Shown: positions 18,045-27,082, counted from the first letter of the stretch. The stretch is DNA of 39,296 bases from an uncultured Lachnospiraceae bacterium (GCA_900315735.1 ONAD01000020.1:1-39296); one strand, 5' to 3'. Notes: a model not told the origin generated them from the letters alone. A program made the numbers and translations.

Positions 18045-18803
18045 CTATTCACCCAGATACGCCTTGATAACCTGCGGATTATTCAATACGTCACTGGTAT
18101 TTCCACTTGCCAGTACCTGCCCGAAGTTCAATACAGTCAGTTTCTCACAGATACCGGATACCAGTTTCATATCATGTTCAATCAGAAGAATGGTCATATC
18201 AAATTCATCCCTTACAAAGCGGATGGTATCCATTAATTCTTTGGTTTCATTTGGGTTCATGCCGGCTGCCGGCTCATCTAAAAGCAGAAGCTTTGGTTCG
18301 GTTGCCAATGCTCTTGCGATTTCCAGTTTACGCTGTTTACCATATGGAAGATTGGATGCCAGATAATCTGCTTCATCCTCAAGACCAAATACCTTTAACA
18401 GCTCCATTGCCTTTTCATTCATCTCTGCTTCTACTTTAAAATACTTCGGAAGTCTTAGGATTCCGGTTAAAGTAGAATAGGTATGATGATTATGCAGTCC
18501 GACTTTTACATTATCCAGCACGGACTGGTCTTTAAAAAGGCGGATATTCTGAAAGGTTCTTGCAATTCCGGCTTTATTAATATCTATGGTTTTCTTTCCG
18601 GTAATATCTTTTCCATCCAGTACAATGCTTCCATCATCCGGTTTGTATACACCGGTAAGCATATTAAATACGGTTGTTTTACCTGCACCGTTCGGTCCAA
18701 TCAGTCCGTATAACTGACCTTTTTCAATCTGCATTTCAAATCCATCTACCGCCCGGAGTCCACCGAAGGAAATTCCAAGATTCTTTACTTCTAACATTGC
18801 CAT
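18045..18803 (-). CDS. livG: Branched-chain amino acid ABC transporter ATPase LivG
   Basis: This is the second ATPase of the importer. It has Walker A GPNGAGKTT, the LivG-type insert between Walker A and the signature (about 50 residues longer than in LivF), LPYGKQRKLEIARAL as signature, LLLLDEPAAGMNP as Walker B and LLIEHDM as switch. The start at 18803 follows GGAGG with 9 bases of spacing and comes one base after the livM stop. The longer upstream reading is discarded. Confidence 0.95.
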   Translation of the reverse strand: MAMLEVKNLGISFGGLRAVDGFEMQIEKGQLYGLIGPNGAGKTTVFNMLTGVYKPDDGSIVLDGKDITGKKTIDINKAGIARTFQNIRLFKDQSVLDNVKVGLHNHHTYSTLTGILRLPKYFKVEAEMNEKAMELLKVFGLEDEADYLASNLPYGKQRKLEIARALATEPKLLLLDEPAAGMNPNETKELMDTIRFVRDEFDMTILLIEHDMKLVSGICEKLTVLNFGQVLASGNTSDVLNNPQVIKAYLGE

Positions 18804-18804
18804 C

Positions 18805-19884
18805 TTATTGTACCTCCTTCGTTTTCTTTGCAAATAAATTCTTCAAAGAATGTGTCTGTCTCCAGGTAATTGCTGCCGGTGCCCAGTTAAAGAGCATCAT
18901 TGCAATCAGAACTACCGCATAAATCAGCATACGGTAATCACGCAGTCCACGCAATACTTCCGGAAGCATGGTCAGTACTACGGCTGCAATAATGGAACCA
19001 CGGAAGCTTCCCATTCCACCGAGTACGACAAATACCAGAATCATGATGGACATATTGTATCCAAAGTTTGCCGGCTGGGCAATCAGACTGGAAAGGTTAT
19101 GTGCATAAAGCACTCCGCCTGCTCCTGCGATTGCTGCAGAAATGGTAAATGCCATCAGTTTAAACTTTGTAATATTAATGCCAACAGATTCTGCTGCAAT
19201 ACGGTTATCACGGATTGCCATGATGGCACGGCCGCTTCTGGAATTAACCAGATTAAATACTACAAACAATGCAACCAGAATCAAAATAACACCGATTAAG
19301 AAAGTAGACTGTCTTGGTGTTCCGGTGATTCCCTTTGCACCATCGATAATCATTTCTCCGGTTCCCGACATATTAAGAGACTTGCTGTCATTGATTGCAA
19401 AATGCAGACCGTTTTCATCTTTGCCTACATAAAGAACATTGATGACATTCTTGATAATCTCTCCAAATGCCAGGGTTACGATTGCAAGGTAATCGCCTCT
19501 TAAACGAAGTACCGGAATTCCGATTAAGAATCCAAAGAATGCTGCAACAGCAGTTCCGATTAATAAAGCGATGATAAAACGCAGGGTTGGATTCATAGAT
19601 GAATTTTCCATGCATCGGGTAAAGAAAGCACTGGAAAAAGCGCCGACACACATAAAGCCTGCATGACCAAGACTTAATTCACCCAGATAGCCTACACAGA
19701 GGTTCAATCCGATTGCAACGATAGAATAAGTACAAAGTGGTACCAAAAGTCCCTGCATCAGACTGGACATGCTTCCGGTTGCTACCAGAATCTGTACTAC
19801 GGCAAAAATGACGATTACCATAGCATATGTAATCAAATTACTCTTTGTTGTCTTCTTCATTGTTTTTAAATTCATTTTACTCAT
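18805..19884 (-). CDS. livM: Branched-chain amino acid ABC transporter permease LivM
   Basis: This is a membrane permease of 359 residues with about eight to ten hydrophobic segments. The LivM family features GYLGELSLGHAGFMCVGAF and RAIMAIRDNRIAAESVGIN (the ATPase-coupling loop) are present. It pairs with LivH in the membrane. I start at 19884 because AGGTGG lies 5 bases upstream; a GTG nine bases earlier falls within that site. It lies 10 bases after livH. Confidence 0.94.
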   Translation of the reverse strand: MSKMNLKTMKKTTKSNLITYAMVIVIFAVVQILVATGSMSSLMQGLLVPLCTYSIVAIGLNLCVGYLGELSLGHAGFMCVGAFSSAFFTRCMENSSMNPTLRFIIALLIGTAVAAFFGFLIGIPVLRLRGDYLAIVTLAFGEIIKNVINVLYVGKDENGLHFAINDSKSLNMSGTGEMIIDGAKGITGTPRQSTFLIGVILILVALFVVFNLVNSRSGRAIMAIRDNRIAAESVGINITKFKLMAFTISAAIAGAGGVLYAHNLSSLIAQPANFGYNMSIMILVFVVLGGMGSFRGSIIAAVVLTMLPEVLRGLRDYRMLIYAVVLIAMMLFNWAPAAITWRQTHSLKNLFAKKTKEVQ

Positions 19885-19893
19885 TTCTGCCAC

Positions 19894-20769
19894 CTACACT
19901 TTCTCATGGATTGGCTTACCAAGAATACCGGTAGGCTTAACCAATAACACGATAATCAATACGGCAAAAACGATAGCATCGGAAAGCTGTGAAGAAATAT
20001 AAGCTTTTCCTAAGATTTCGATAATACCAAGAAGAATTCCTCCGATAAATGCTCCCGGAATGGAACCGATTCCACCAAATACAGCTGCAGTAAATGCTTT
20101 GATACCAGGCATAGATCCGGTATATGGAGTCAGTGTCGGATATGCTGAACACAATAACACACCTGCAATTGCTGCAAGTCCGGAACCAATTGCGAAAGTA
20201 AGTGAAATTGTCCCGTTTACATTTACCCCCATAAGCTGTGCTGCATCCTTATCCTCGGATACTGCCAGCATTGCCTGTCCTGCTTTTGTCTTTTTAATAA
20301 AAATCATCAGGCCAATCATGATAACAATACATGCCAGGACTGCCACTACCGTAACACCGGTTATGGTAATTCCGCCAATCTTGATATTCTGCAGTGGAAC
20401 CACAGAACTAAAGGATTTGGTATCTGCGCCAAATATCAGTAATGCAATATTCTGCAGCAAATAGCTGACACCAATTGCGGTAATCAATACTGCCAGTGGA
20501 GATGCCTTACGCAAAGGCTTATATGCCACTTTTTCAATTATCACGCCAAGCACAGTGCAGACTACAACTGCAAGGATTACGCTCAAAAGCGGGTTCATGT
20601 TCATGCCGCTCATTGTCATAAATACGACATAGCAGCCAATCATGATAACATCACCATGGGCAAAATTCAGCATCTTAGCAATTCCATACACCATGGTGTA
20701 ACCCAGTGCAATGATTGCATAGATGCTGCCAAGGCTGATACCGTTGATTAAATACGTTATGAATCTCAT
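19894..20769 (-). CDS. livH: Branched-chain amino acid ABC transporter permease LivH
   Basis: This is a 291-residue permease with the typical N-terminus GISLGSIYAIIALGYTMVYG and the MLNFAHGDVIMIG motif. The coupling loop AMLAVSEDKDAAQLMGVN is present. It follows livJ by about 100 bases, with a terminator-like hairpin between them. The ribosome site AGAGGTG is 5 bases from the start. Confidence 0.95.
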   Translation of the reverse strand: MRFITYLINGISLGSIYAIIALGYTMVYGIAKMLNFAHGDVIMIGCYVVFMTMSGMNMNPLLSVILAVVVCTVLGVIIEKVAYKPLRKASPLAVLITAIGVSYLLQNIALLIFGADTKSFSSVVPLQNIKIGGITITGVTVVAVLACIVIMIGLMIFIKKTKAGQAMLAVSEDKDAAQLMGVNVNGTISLTFAIGSGLAAIAGVLLCSAYPTLTPYTGSMPGIKAFTAAVFGGIGSIPGAFIGGILLGIIEILGKAYISSQLSDAIVFAVLIIVLLVKPTGILGKPIHEKV

Positions 20770-20816
20770 AACAACACCTCTTGCTTTCTCTTAGAATATA
20801 TACCTCTATAATACAT

Positions 20817-20842
20817 AAAAGGGGCTGCCATTGGCAACCCCT
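20817..20842 (-). terminator. Partial terminator between livJ and livH
   Basis: On the minus strand AGGGGTTGCC pairs with GGCAGCCCCT around a three-base loop, followed by TTTT. A leaky terminator here would leave much more binding protein than permease mRNA, an arrangement common in binding-protein-dependent importers. The read-through is inferred. Confidence 0.7.
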
Positions 20843-20866
20843 CTTTGGCTTATCTGATAAAATACA

Positions 20867-22018
20867 TTACATTCCTACGTATTCACCATTCTGAATTACA
20901 ACCGCTTTAGGATCTTTGTTTACTTCACCAGTTGCTGACCATGTCATTCCGCTACCTGTTGCACCATCAATGCTGACTTTTGTAATTGCGTCTTTCAATA
21001 AATCACAAATATCAGAAGCACTCATATCCGGTGTTGCATTTGCTTCTTCCAATGCTGCTTTGATTGCATAAATTGCATCATAAGCATCAGCTGCAAACTG
21101 GTTTGGTGTATCTTTATATTTCTCTTCATATTTAGAAACGAAGTTTGCAGTTTTTTCATCTTTCGAATCTGCTGCAAACGGTGTTAATAACATAAGTCCT
21201 TCTGCTAAAGAAGTATCGAAGTTCTTAACACCTAAGATTCCGTCCATACCGTCACATCCGAAGAATGTCGGTGCATATCCCATAGAATCTGCCTGGGTTA
21301 AGATAATAGATGCTTCTGTATAGTAGATTGGAAGGAATACCAGATCTGCTTCTGCATCTTTTGCTTTCTGTAACTGTGTAGAAAAATCTGTCTTGGAATC
21401 TGCAGTAAATGCTTCTTCTGCAACTACCTCGAAGTTCTGGTTTGCTGCTTCTTCTACGAATTTTGCTTCGATACCTGATGAATAGATATCTGAACTGTTG
21501 TAAATAATTGCCACTTTCTTGGCAAGGTTATTCTCACCGATATACTGTGCGGATTTTGTTCCCTGTGCAGGGTCTGTAAAGCATACCTGGAATACATTGT
21601 CGTTCTTGATTACATCTGTAGATGATGCAGATGGTGTAATCTGGAACATATTATCTGCTGCAGTTAAATCTGCCACAGATACACAAGGACCTGTTGTAAC
21701 AGTTCCCATTAATACCTGCATACCCCAGTCTTTTAATGTGTTGTATGCGTTTGCTGATTTTTCAGGGTCTCCCTGATCATCCTGGAAATTATATTCAATC
21801 TGATGACCGTTAATTCCACCGGCTTCATTAATCTCATCGACAGCAATCTGTGCACCGTTCTGAACGGCTGTTCCGTAAATTGCTGCATCACCGGTAACCG
21901 GTCCAATTCCTCCGATATAGAATGCATCTTCATTTTTTGCTTCTTTTGAGCCACAACCTGCAAGGCATCCAACTGCCATCGCTGCGACCAGTATTACACT
22001 GACTATTTTTTTCTTCAT
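20867..22018 (-). CDS. livJ: Branched-chain amino acid-binding lipoprotein LivJ
   Basis: This is the extracellular binding protein of the importer, 383 residues. The signal peptide ends in the lipobox CLAGCG, giving a lipid anchor. The type I periplasmic-binding fold is shown by YIGGIGPVTGDAAIYG, AVDEINEAGGINGH and QFAADAYDAIYAIK. It belongs to the HAAT (LivJ/BraC) family; the specificity for Leu/Ile/Val rather than other amides or small peptides is assumed. AAAGGAGG precedes the start. It is first in the operon. Confidence 0.93.
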   Translation of the reverse strand: MKKKIVSVILVAAMAVGCLAGCGSKEAKNEDAFYIGGIGPVTGDAAIYGTAVQNGAQIAVDEINEAGGINGHQIEYNFQDDQGDPEKSANAYNTLKDWGMQVLMGTVTTGPCVSVADLTAADNMFQITPSASSTDVIKNDNVFQVCFTDPAQGTKSAQYIGENNLAKKVAIIYNSSDIYSSGIEAKFVEEAANQNFEVVAEEAFTADSKTDFSTQLQKAKDAEADLVFLPIYYTEASIILTQADSMGYAPTFFGCDGMDGILGVKNFDTSLAEGLMLLTPFAADSKDEKTANFVSKYEEKYKDTPNQFAADAYDAIYAIKAALEEANATPDMSASDICDLLKDAITKVSIDGATGSGMTWSATGEVNKDPKAVVIQNGEYVGM

Positions 22019-22107
22019 AATAGTTCCTCCTTTAACTCCTAGGTTTCATGTGCCTTATCTTACTACATGAAAATTTGAAAAGCAATACTCATTTTCCCTG
22101 CTACTCC

Positions 22108-22177
22108 TTGATTTTTCTAGGTTTTTCATGTACTTTTCCGCGTTAAAGTGCTAAAGACGCATTGATTTTACTAGGTT
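22108..22177. repeat. Two 16-bp direct repeats upstream of livJ
   Basis: TTGATTTTTCTAGGTT at 22108-22123 and TTGATTTTACTAGGTT at 22162-22177 differ at one base and are 54 bases apart. A third CTAGGTT lies near 22042. They lie in the leader or promoter region of livJ and may be binding sites for an amino acid-responsive regulator. A possible promoter TTGCTT-17-TAAGAT overlaps the region between the repeats and the gene. Confidence 0.5.
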
Positions 22178-22232
22178 GATTTATTTTAACACATAACCAT
22201 AGGTTATATATCACATTCCAAACCGGTATAGT

Positions 22233-22382
22233 TTAAAACTGCTCATAAATAAACGCCGGTGCTGCAGAATCCTTTGCCAGCATAAAATGCATCCATAGAA
22301 TCATCAGCAGCAGGTAAAAGAAAATCACTTTACCAAGAAATACTGCCTTCTCATTCTGTCTTATCTTTCCGATAAAATTCAT
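22233..22382 (-). CDS. dltX: DltX-like small membrane peptide
   Basis: This frame of 49 residues overlaps the dltD 3' end by 32 bases. It has a charged N-terminus (about residues 5-18), one membrane segment (about 18-36) and the C-terminus FIYEQF. DltX proteins are about 50 residues with one membrane helix and end in a conserved FIYNEF-like motif that contacts DltB and helps pass D-alanine outward. The match in size, topology, end motif and neighbourhood is convincing, although DltX normally precedes dltA. No strong ribosome site is visible; translational coupling to dltD is likely. I consider this a real gene with moderate certainty. Confidence 0.7.
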   Translation of the reverse strand: MNFIGKIRQNEKAVFLGKVIFFYLLLMILWMHFMLAKDSAAPAFIYEQF

Positions 22383-23547
22383 AAATCGCTTCATTTAAAT
22401 CTACCAGTCCTTTCAATGCTGGATGGGAATTATCCTCAAAGTAATACTCCGTATATTCATTTCCACTTAAATCGGCACACTGCACACCATAATCTTCTGC
22501 TATGCATCTTATCTTTTCATAAAATGTGCTCCGCTCTTCTGCCGTCAGCTCCGTATAATCATACCAGTATCCGTTAAAGGGAAGGATTACTACCAAAGGC
22601 TCGATTCCCTCCTCCCTGCAAATTGACAGAAAACATTCCAAATCCGAAAATTCCATGGAATCTAAGGTGTACTTCGGATTCTTATGCTTTCCATTGGCAA
22701 TCAGCGTCTGGTACGTTCCTTTATATACGCTGTCAAACATGCCATAGTCGTTGCCATCCGAAAGCTTATGTCCTTCTGTTTCAGCTTCCTTTCGAAGCTG
22801 CTCCCAGGTAGCCTGTGACAGCTTTGCACCACTTTCCTTGCTCCTATGATTGCTGATTCCATCCATCAGTGCCTCTGCCATCACTTTATAATTATTCTTT
22901 TCTTCCAACAGTACCTTATGAAAATCTGCTTTTTTCTGCTCCAGCCAGCCTAGTTGTTCTGCTGTATTATCATCCTTCGGCTGATACCATTCCCTGGCTT
23001 TTTTTACTCTTTCTGACATGGTTTCATTATCTGCCATGATATTTTGCAGTCTGCCATTGATATAATCTTTGGTTTCCTGACTGATATCCGGATTTTCCAG
23101 CAATGCAATATATTCTTCTTCTGAAAAAGCAGCTTCAAACGCCGTGGATTTTACTCCATTTTCTTTAAACCACTGGGGCGAAACGATTAATACTGCCTTC
23201 TTATTGGCTGCCTGACTGCCCACCGCGCCCAGCGTAATGGCATGGGTCAGGCTCTGATACCCTGCTTTTCCTACATAAATGGGAGCCATATCCGCGCCAT
23301 CAAAAATCGTATCTCCATGGAATCCACTGCCCTGTCCATGCCGCAGCTCCGAAGAGCCGAATATCAGCACTGCATTTTCATCGGCTGCCATCTTCTTTAA
23401 TGTACTGCCGCTTTGGGATTTTGCATCACTGACCCAGGTGCCTGCTTTTCCCTCTGCCGAAAAACCTCTGCCGCTGTATAAATGCAGTCCCACTATCGTA
23501 AGTGCGCATAACAGCAGCGAAACTGCAAATGCTTTTATCGTTTTCAT
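22351..23547 (-). CDS. dltD: D-alanine transfer protein DltD
   Basis: This is a membrane-anchored extracellular hydrolase-like protein of 398 residues that completes D-alanine loading onto teichoic acids. An N-terminal membrane segment (about 5-25) is followed by an SGNH-like fold. The nucleophile Ser lies in IFGSSELRHG near residue 66, and the Asp-His pair lies in FEDNSHPALKG near residue 375. Its start is 2 bases after dltC. Confidence 0.94.
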   Translation of the reverse strand: MKTIKAFAVSLLLCALTIVGLHLYSGRGFSAEGKAGTWVSDAKSQSGSTLKKMAADENAVLIFGSSELRHGQGSGFHGDTIFDGADMAPIYVGKAGYQSLTHAITLGAVGSQAANKKAVLIVSPQWFKENGVKSTAFEAAFSEEEYIALLENPDISQETKDYINGRLQNIMADNETMSERVKKAREWYQPKDDNTAEQLGWLEQKKADFHKVLLEEKNNYKVMAEALMDGISNHRSKESGAKLSQATWEQLRKEAETEGHKLSDGNDYGMFDSVYKGTYQTLIANGKHKNPKYTLDSMEFSDLECFLSICREEGIEPLVVILPFNGYWYDYTELTAEERSTFYEKIRCIAEDYGVQCADLSGNEYTEYYFEDNSHPALKGLVDLNEAIYEFYRKDKTE

Positions 23548-23549
23548 GC

Positions 23550-23789
23550 TTACTTCTCCTGTGCTTTCGCTTCTACCAGCGCGATAATTTTCTCCGGTGT
23601 ATCCATATCCTCTCTTGTTACTTCCGATGGTGAAATTACAACACCAAGGTTATCCTCAAGTTCCACCAGAAGTTCTACAAAGCTTAAGGAATCCAGTAAA
23701 TCCTCTTCAAAAAGATTCATCGTAAGGTCTTCCCGGACGCTGTCATCCTCACATACTTTTTCAATAATATCCAAAATCTTTTCTTTCAT
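23550..23789 (-). CDS. dltC: D-alanyl carrier protein DltC
   Basis: This is a 79-residue acyl-carrier-like protein. The phosphopantetheine attachment Ser lies in LLDSLSFVEL (Ser near residue 35). It carries D-alanine as a thioester between DltA and DltB. The acidic helices, size and order in the operon all fit. It has a GGAGA ribosome site. Confidence 0.95.
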   Translation of the reverse strand: MKEKILDIIEKVCEDDSVREDLTMNLFEEDLLDSLSFVELLVELEDNLGVVISPSEVTREDMDTPEKIIALVEAKAQEK

Positions 23790-23874
23790 CTTATAATCTC
23801 CTTTTCTCTTTCTATTTTTCTTTGCAAACGATTCTGCATCTGAAATTTTTCTTCTATATATAAGTTGGAATAAC

Positions 23875-25029
23875 CTAAATTGTAATAAAATGTCCTGAGA
23901 AAATCAGGAAACCAAACATCACCAGATTTAATGTGATTCCCCAGGATGCCAGTGCATACCAGGTTTTCTTCTTATATTTCTTATAGAACTTTGACTTCTT
24001 CTGATAGATTTCCGTAACCGCTAACAATATGCCATGATAGAGTCCGTATAAAATGTAATGCACTGTCAGTCCATGCCACACACCCATCACCAGCATATTG
24101 ATAAGAAAGCCTGCTGCCGCACCATTTAATCTGCTTTTAAACCATTTTTTGTGCATGGATAACATCATAAATCTGGAAAAGACAAAATCCCGAAACCACT
24201 CGGACAGGGAAATATGCCACCTTGCCCAGAATTCTTTCATATCCCGGCTGATAAACGGTTTCTTAAAGTTATCCGGTACGCAGATGCCAAGCATATAGCC
24301 GGTTCCCACTGCCATCAGACTGTATCCCGCAAAATCAAAAAACATATAAAAACCATAGCTGTATGCATAACAAACCATATTCCCTGCTGTCCGGTTCATG
24401 AACTGATTCATAATCTGATAGAAGAAATCCGCAAATACGAATTTATATGCTGCTCCTAAAACAATCTTCTGTAAACCAATTCCAAACCGCTCAAGATATT
24501 CTCTTCTTCCCGGCACATTATGATAATCCTCCAAGAATCTTCTGCTCCGGTCAATGGGTCCGCAGCTGAAGGTTGGAAAGAAGATTAAAAATGCTGAAAA
24601 ATCAAGGATTTTCACCTCTTCTATGGTGCCATCATAAAGTTCAATGATAATCTGCACCACCCGGAACGTAAGGTAAGAAATTCCGGTAAACTGAAAAAGA
24701 TTCATCTCCTTTAACCATGGAAGGTCACATAGTTTACATAATGCAAGTGGCAGGATGGAAAGCAGCACAAAACTGCGATAAAATGCTGCCTTTCTTCCAT
24801 ATTTCTTTCTTATGTATTCATATCCTCTGACCAGCATCCATTCAATCAGAAAGTATCCTGCGAAATACGCAAGCGCCGTCAGATTTCCGCCTAACACGCA
24901 GACAACCATTACACCGGATACGATAAGGTTATACCAGTGCAGGCTCCTTTCCATACAGCCAAGAATCAATGCGAAAAGCAATAACAGAATCAATGTGCCA
25001 AAGAATGGTGCTCCGCTGTAAAAACTCAT
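23875..25029 (-). CDS. dltB: Membrane O-acyltransferase DltB
   Basis: This is an MBOAT-family integral membrane protein of 384 residues with about eleven hydrophobic segments. The family histidines are visible in GVWHGLTVHYILYGLYHG (about residues 319 and 332). The DltC-binding region EFWARWHISLSEWFRDF precedes them. It moves D-alanine from DltC across the membrane. The start overlaps dltA by 4 bases (ATGA). The gap of about 85 bases to dltC is longer than the other gaps in this operon. Confidence 0.95.
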   Translation of the reverse strand: MSFYSGAPFFGTLILLLLFALILGCMERSLHWYNLIVSGVMVVCVLGGNLTALAYFAGYFLIEWMLVRGYEYIRKKYGRKAAFYRSFVLLSILPLALCKLCDLPWLKEMNLFQFTGISYLTFRVVQIIIELYDGTIEEVKILDFSAFLIFFPTFSCGPIDRSRRFLEDYHNVPGRREYLERFGIGLQKIVLGAAYKFVFADFFYQIMNQFMNRTAGNMVCYAYSYGFYMFFDFAGYSLMAVGTGYMLGICVPDNFKKPFISRDMKEFWARWHISLSEWFRDFVFSRFMMLSMHKKWFKSRLNGAAAGFLINMLVMGVWHGLTVHYILYGLYHGILLAVTEIYQKKSKFYKKYKKKTWYALASWGITLNLVMFGFLIFSGHFITI

Positions 25030-26564
25030 TCTGCCAGACCTCCAAGATATTTTCGGTCTGCCTTGCCGTGGTTATTCATCGGCATGGTTTCTATGTATTT
25101 TATCTTCTTGGGAATCATATAAACCGGAAGGAATTCCTTCAGACCGCTTTTTACCTGCCTTGAAATCTCGGATGCTTTCTTTCCTGCCATCTGTGCTCCT
25201 GTCACAAATGCAGTCAGGCTCTTTACCTTTCCTTCTTCCAGATTCGGCACTACGACTGCATGGTCAATCTGTGGAAGTCTTACAATGTTATTTTCGATAT
25301 CTTCAATTTCAATGCGGTATCCATGCAGCTTCACCTGCAAATCGATTCTTCCATTATAATAAAGCTGTCCGTCTTTTAAATATCCGGCATCTCCGGTCTT
25401 ATAACCCCGGTAGGCTTTTCCATCACGGATACAATGGAAAAATGCCTTTTTCGTCAAATCCGCTCTCTTATAATAGCCACAGCTTACCGTATCTCCGATA
25501 ATAACAATCTCGCCCTGTTCTCCTTCCGGCAACACTTTTCCGGCTTTATCCCAGATTTCGATATAAGTTCCTGGCTTTTCATGGCCTACCGGAAGGGATT
25601 TGCCCCGGGCAATGGTCTCCTGCAATAACTTCTCTGTTATAGTCACATCCGTGACTGCCACCGTAGATTCTGTCGGGCCATAAGTATTGATGATAACTGC
25701 CTCTGGGAAACGTTCCTTTAACTTCTCTACCGTAGCTGTAGTAAGCACTTCCCCGCAGAATAAGAAAAGTTTTAAGGCTTTGATCTTTTCCCCACAGAAA
25801 TTTCGGTCTGCCAGACACATATCTGCAAAAGACGGTGTGGATACCCAGATTTCGATTTCCGACTGTTCTAAGAAGCCCAACATTTCACTGTAGTCACTCT
25901 GCATCTTCTTATCCATGGTATAAAGCGTTCCGCCACAGACCAAGGAAGTGTATAAATCCATTACCGATAAATCAAAGGAAAATGGTGCCTGATTCATAAA
26001 ATGCGCACCGCTCTTTTCTTTCATGGTACTGCCTAACTGAACTGACCAGTCAAGATAGTGGCTGAGACAGTCTCTTGTAATCTCTACACCCTTTGGCTTT
26101 CCGGTGCTTCCGGAAGTAAATATGATATACCATACTTCATCTTTGGTCAGAGGCTGTAGCACATCGGTCTCGTTTGTCTCCTGTTTTACGATTTCTTCTA
26201 TCTCATCTTTTCCGATTTCTGTTCCGATTTCTGTCTGATAATCACCTTCTACCACAAAGGTCAGTTCCGGTTCTACACTTAATACGGTCTCATCCACCCG
26301 GCTTACTGGAATGCAGATATCCTGCGGCACATAGCTTCTACCTGCCTTGGCACAGGCAAGGAAGCATACCACCATATACGGATTCTTATGTCCATATACA
26401 ATAACCGGCCGCTTACGATCCTGACTATTCTTTGCAATCCATACTGCAAGCCGGTTGGAATATTCTTCTAACTCCTCATAAGTCAACTTTTGTTCTCTGC
26501 TTTGCACTGCACACCGCTTCGGATGTGTCAGGGCAGTTTCTCTGATGTTCTTTAAAATATCCAT
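25026..26564 (-). CDS. dltA: D-alanine--D-alanyl carrier protein ligase DltA
   Basis: This adenylating enzyme of the ANL superfamily activates D-alanine with ATP and loads it on DltC. It has 512 residues. The adenylation motifs are IIFTSGSTGKPKG (A3, about residue 150), NTYGPTEST (A5), GYKTGDAGY (A7), GRIDLQVKLHGYRIE (A8) and the catalytic Lys in NNHGKADRK (A10). Modification of teichoic acid with D-alanine lowers the negative wall charge and raises resistance to cationic peptides. A paired palindrome lies upstream and may control the operon. Confidence 0.96.
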   Translation of the reverse strand: MDILKNIRETALTHPKRCAVQSREQKLTYEELEEYSNRLAVWIAKNSQDRKRPVIVYGHKNPYMVVCFLACAKAGRSYVPQDICIPVSRVDETVLSVEPELTFVVEGDYQTEIGTEIGKDEIEEIVKQETNETDVLQPLTKDEVWYIIFTSGSTGKPKGVEITRDCLSHYLDWSVQLGSTMKEKSGAHFMNQAPFSFDLSVMDLYTSLVCGGTLYTMDKKMQSDYSEMLGFLEQSEIEIWVSTPSFADMCLADRNFCGEKIKALKLFLFCGEVLTTATVEKLKERFPEAVIINTYGPTESTVAVTDVTITEKLLQETIARGKSLPVGHEKPGTYIEIWDKAGKVLPEGEQGEIVIIGDTVSCGYYKRADLTKKAFFHCIRDGKAYRGYKTGDAGYLKDGQLYYNGRIDLQVKLHGYRIEIEDIENNIVRLPQIDHAVVVPNLEEGKVKSLTAFVTGAQMAGKKASEISRQVKSGLKEFLPVYMIPKKIKYIETMPMNNHGKADRKYLGGLAE

Positions 26565-26594
26565 ATCATCCCTCTTTTCCTTTTTCTAGGGACA

Positions 26595-26678
26595 ACTATA
26601 GCACAATAAAATCACAAGAATATCACAGTTACGAATTCTTAAAGAACATTAATCTTTGCTTAGGCAGTTCTTAAAGAA
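26595..26678 (-). promoter_or_regulatory. dlt promoter with paired TTCTTAAAGAA palindromes
   Basis: Two identical 11-base near-palindromes TTCTTAAAGAA at 26636-26646 and 26668-26678 have centres 32 bases apart, three helical turns. On the minus strand they lie 35 bases and more upstream of a -10 TATAGT (26600-26595) that has no good -35. This layout is what an activator-dependent promoter would show. The regulator is unknown. Confidence 0.55.
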
Positions 26679-26820
26679 ATCTAAAACTTTCTACTTGGTT
26701 AATCTGTCTCAACAAAGTCCTGCTGCTTTATGAAATACTTTCTTCTCTCACCTCGTTATGCTATACTGTGTTTGAAATTCATTCCTGATAAAAAGGAAGC
26801 AGACAGAAAGAGAGGATTCG

Positions 26821-27075
26821 ATGATGTTAGAATTCAGATATGACACCCAGCTTTTAATTGAAGGGGAAAATCTTGACGAAGATGCTATTAATGATTACTT
26901 TACCGAAAATTTCAAAGGAGACTGTCTTCTGGCAGTTGGTGATGAAGAACTGATTAAGATTCATTATCACACCAATGAGCCTTGGAAGGTCTTAGAATAC
27001 TGCGCAAGTCTTGGTGAAATCTATGACATTGTAGTGGAAGATATGGACCGCCAGGCACGGGGTCTTCAGGGTTAA
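26821..27075 (+). CDS. Small stand-alone FakA/YloV-type domain protein
   Basis: The 84-residue protein resembles the linker/C-terminal part of fatty-acid kinase FakA (DAK phosphatase region): the sequence EFRYDTQLLIEG, then GDCLLAVGDEELIKIHYHTNEPWKVLEYCASLGEIYDIVVEDMDRQ corresponds to the stretch of FakA with GDxxLVKVHVHTNxP and xxNMRxQ. Its DAK kinase and DegV-like parts are absent. It may be a regulatory or fatty-acid-sensing subunit, but that is not shown. It has the start ATGATG behind AGAGG. tRNA-Leu follows. Confidence 0.7.
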   Translation: MMLEFRYDTQLLIEGENLDEDAINDYFTENFKGDCLLAVGDEELIKIHYHTNEPWKVLEYCASLGEIYDIVVEDMDRQARGLQG

Positions 27076-27082
27076 TCTACAC

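Noticed and set aside
22060..22085. CodY box upstream of livJ
   Set aside because: CAAATTTTCATG matches only the left half of the AATTTTCWGAAAATT consensus.
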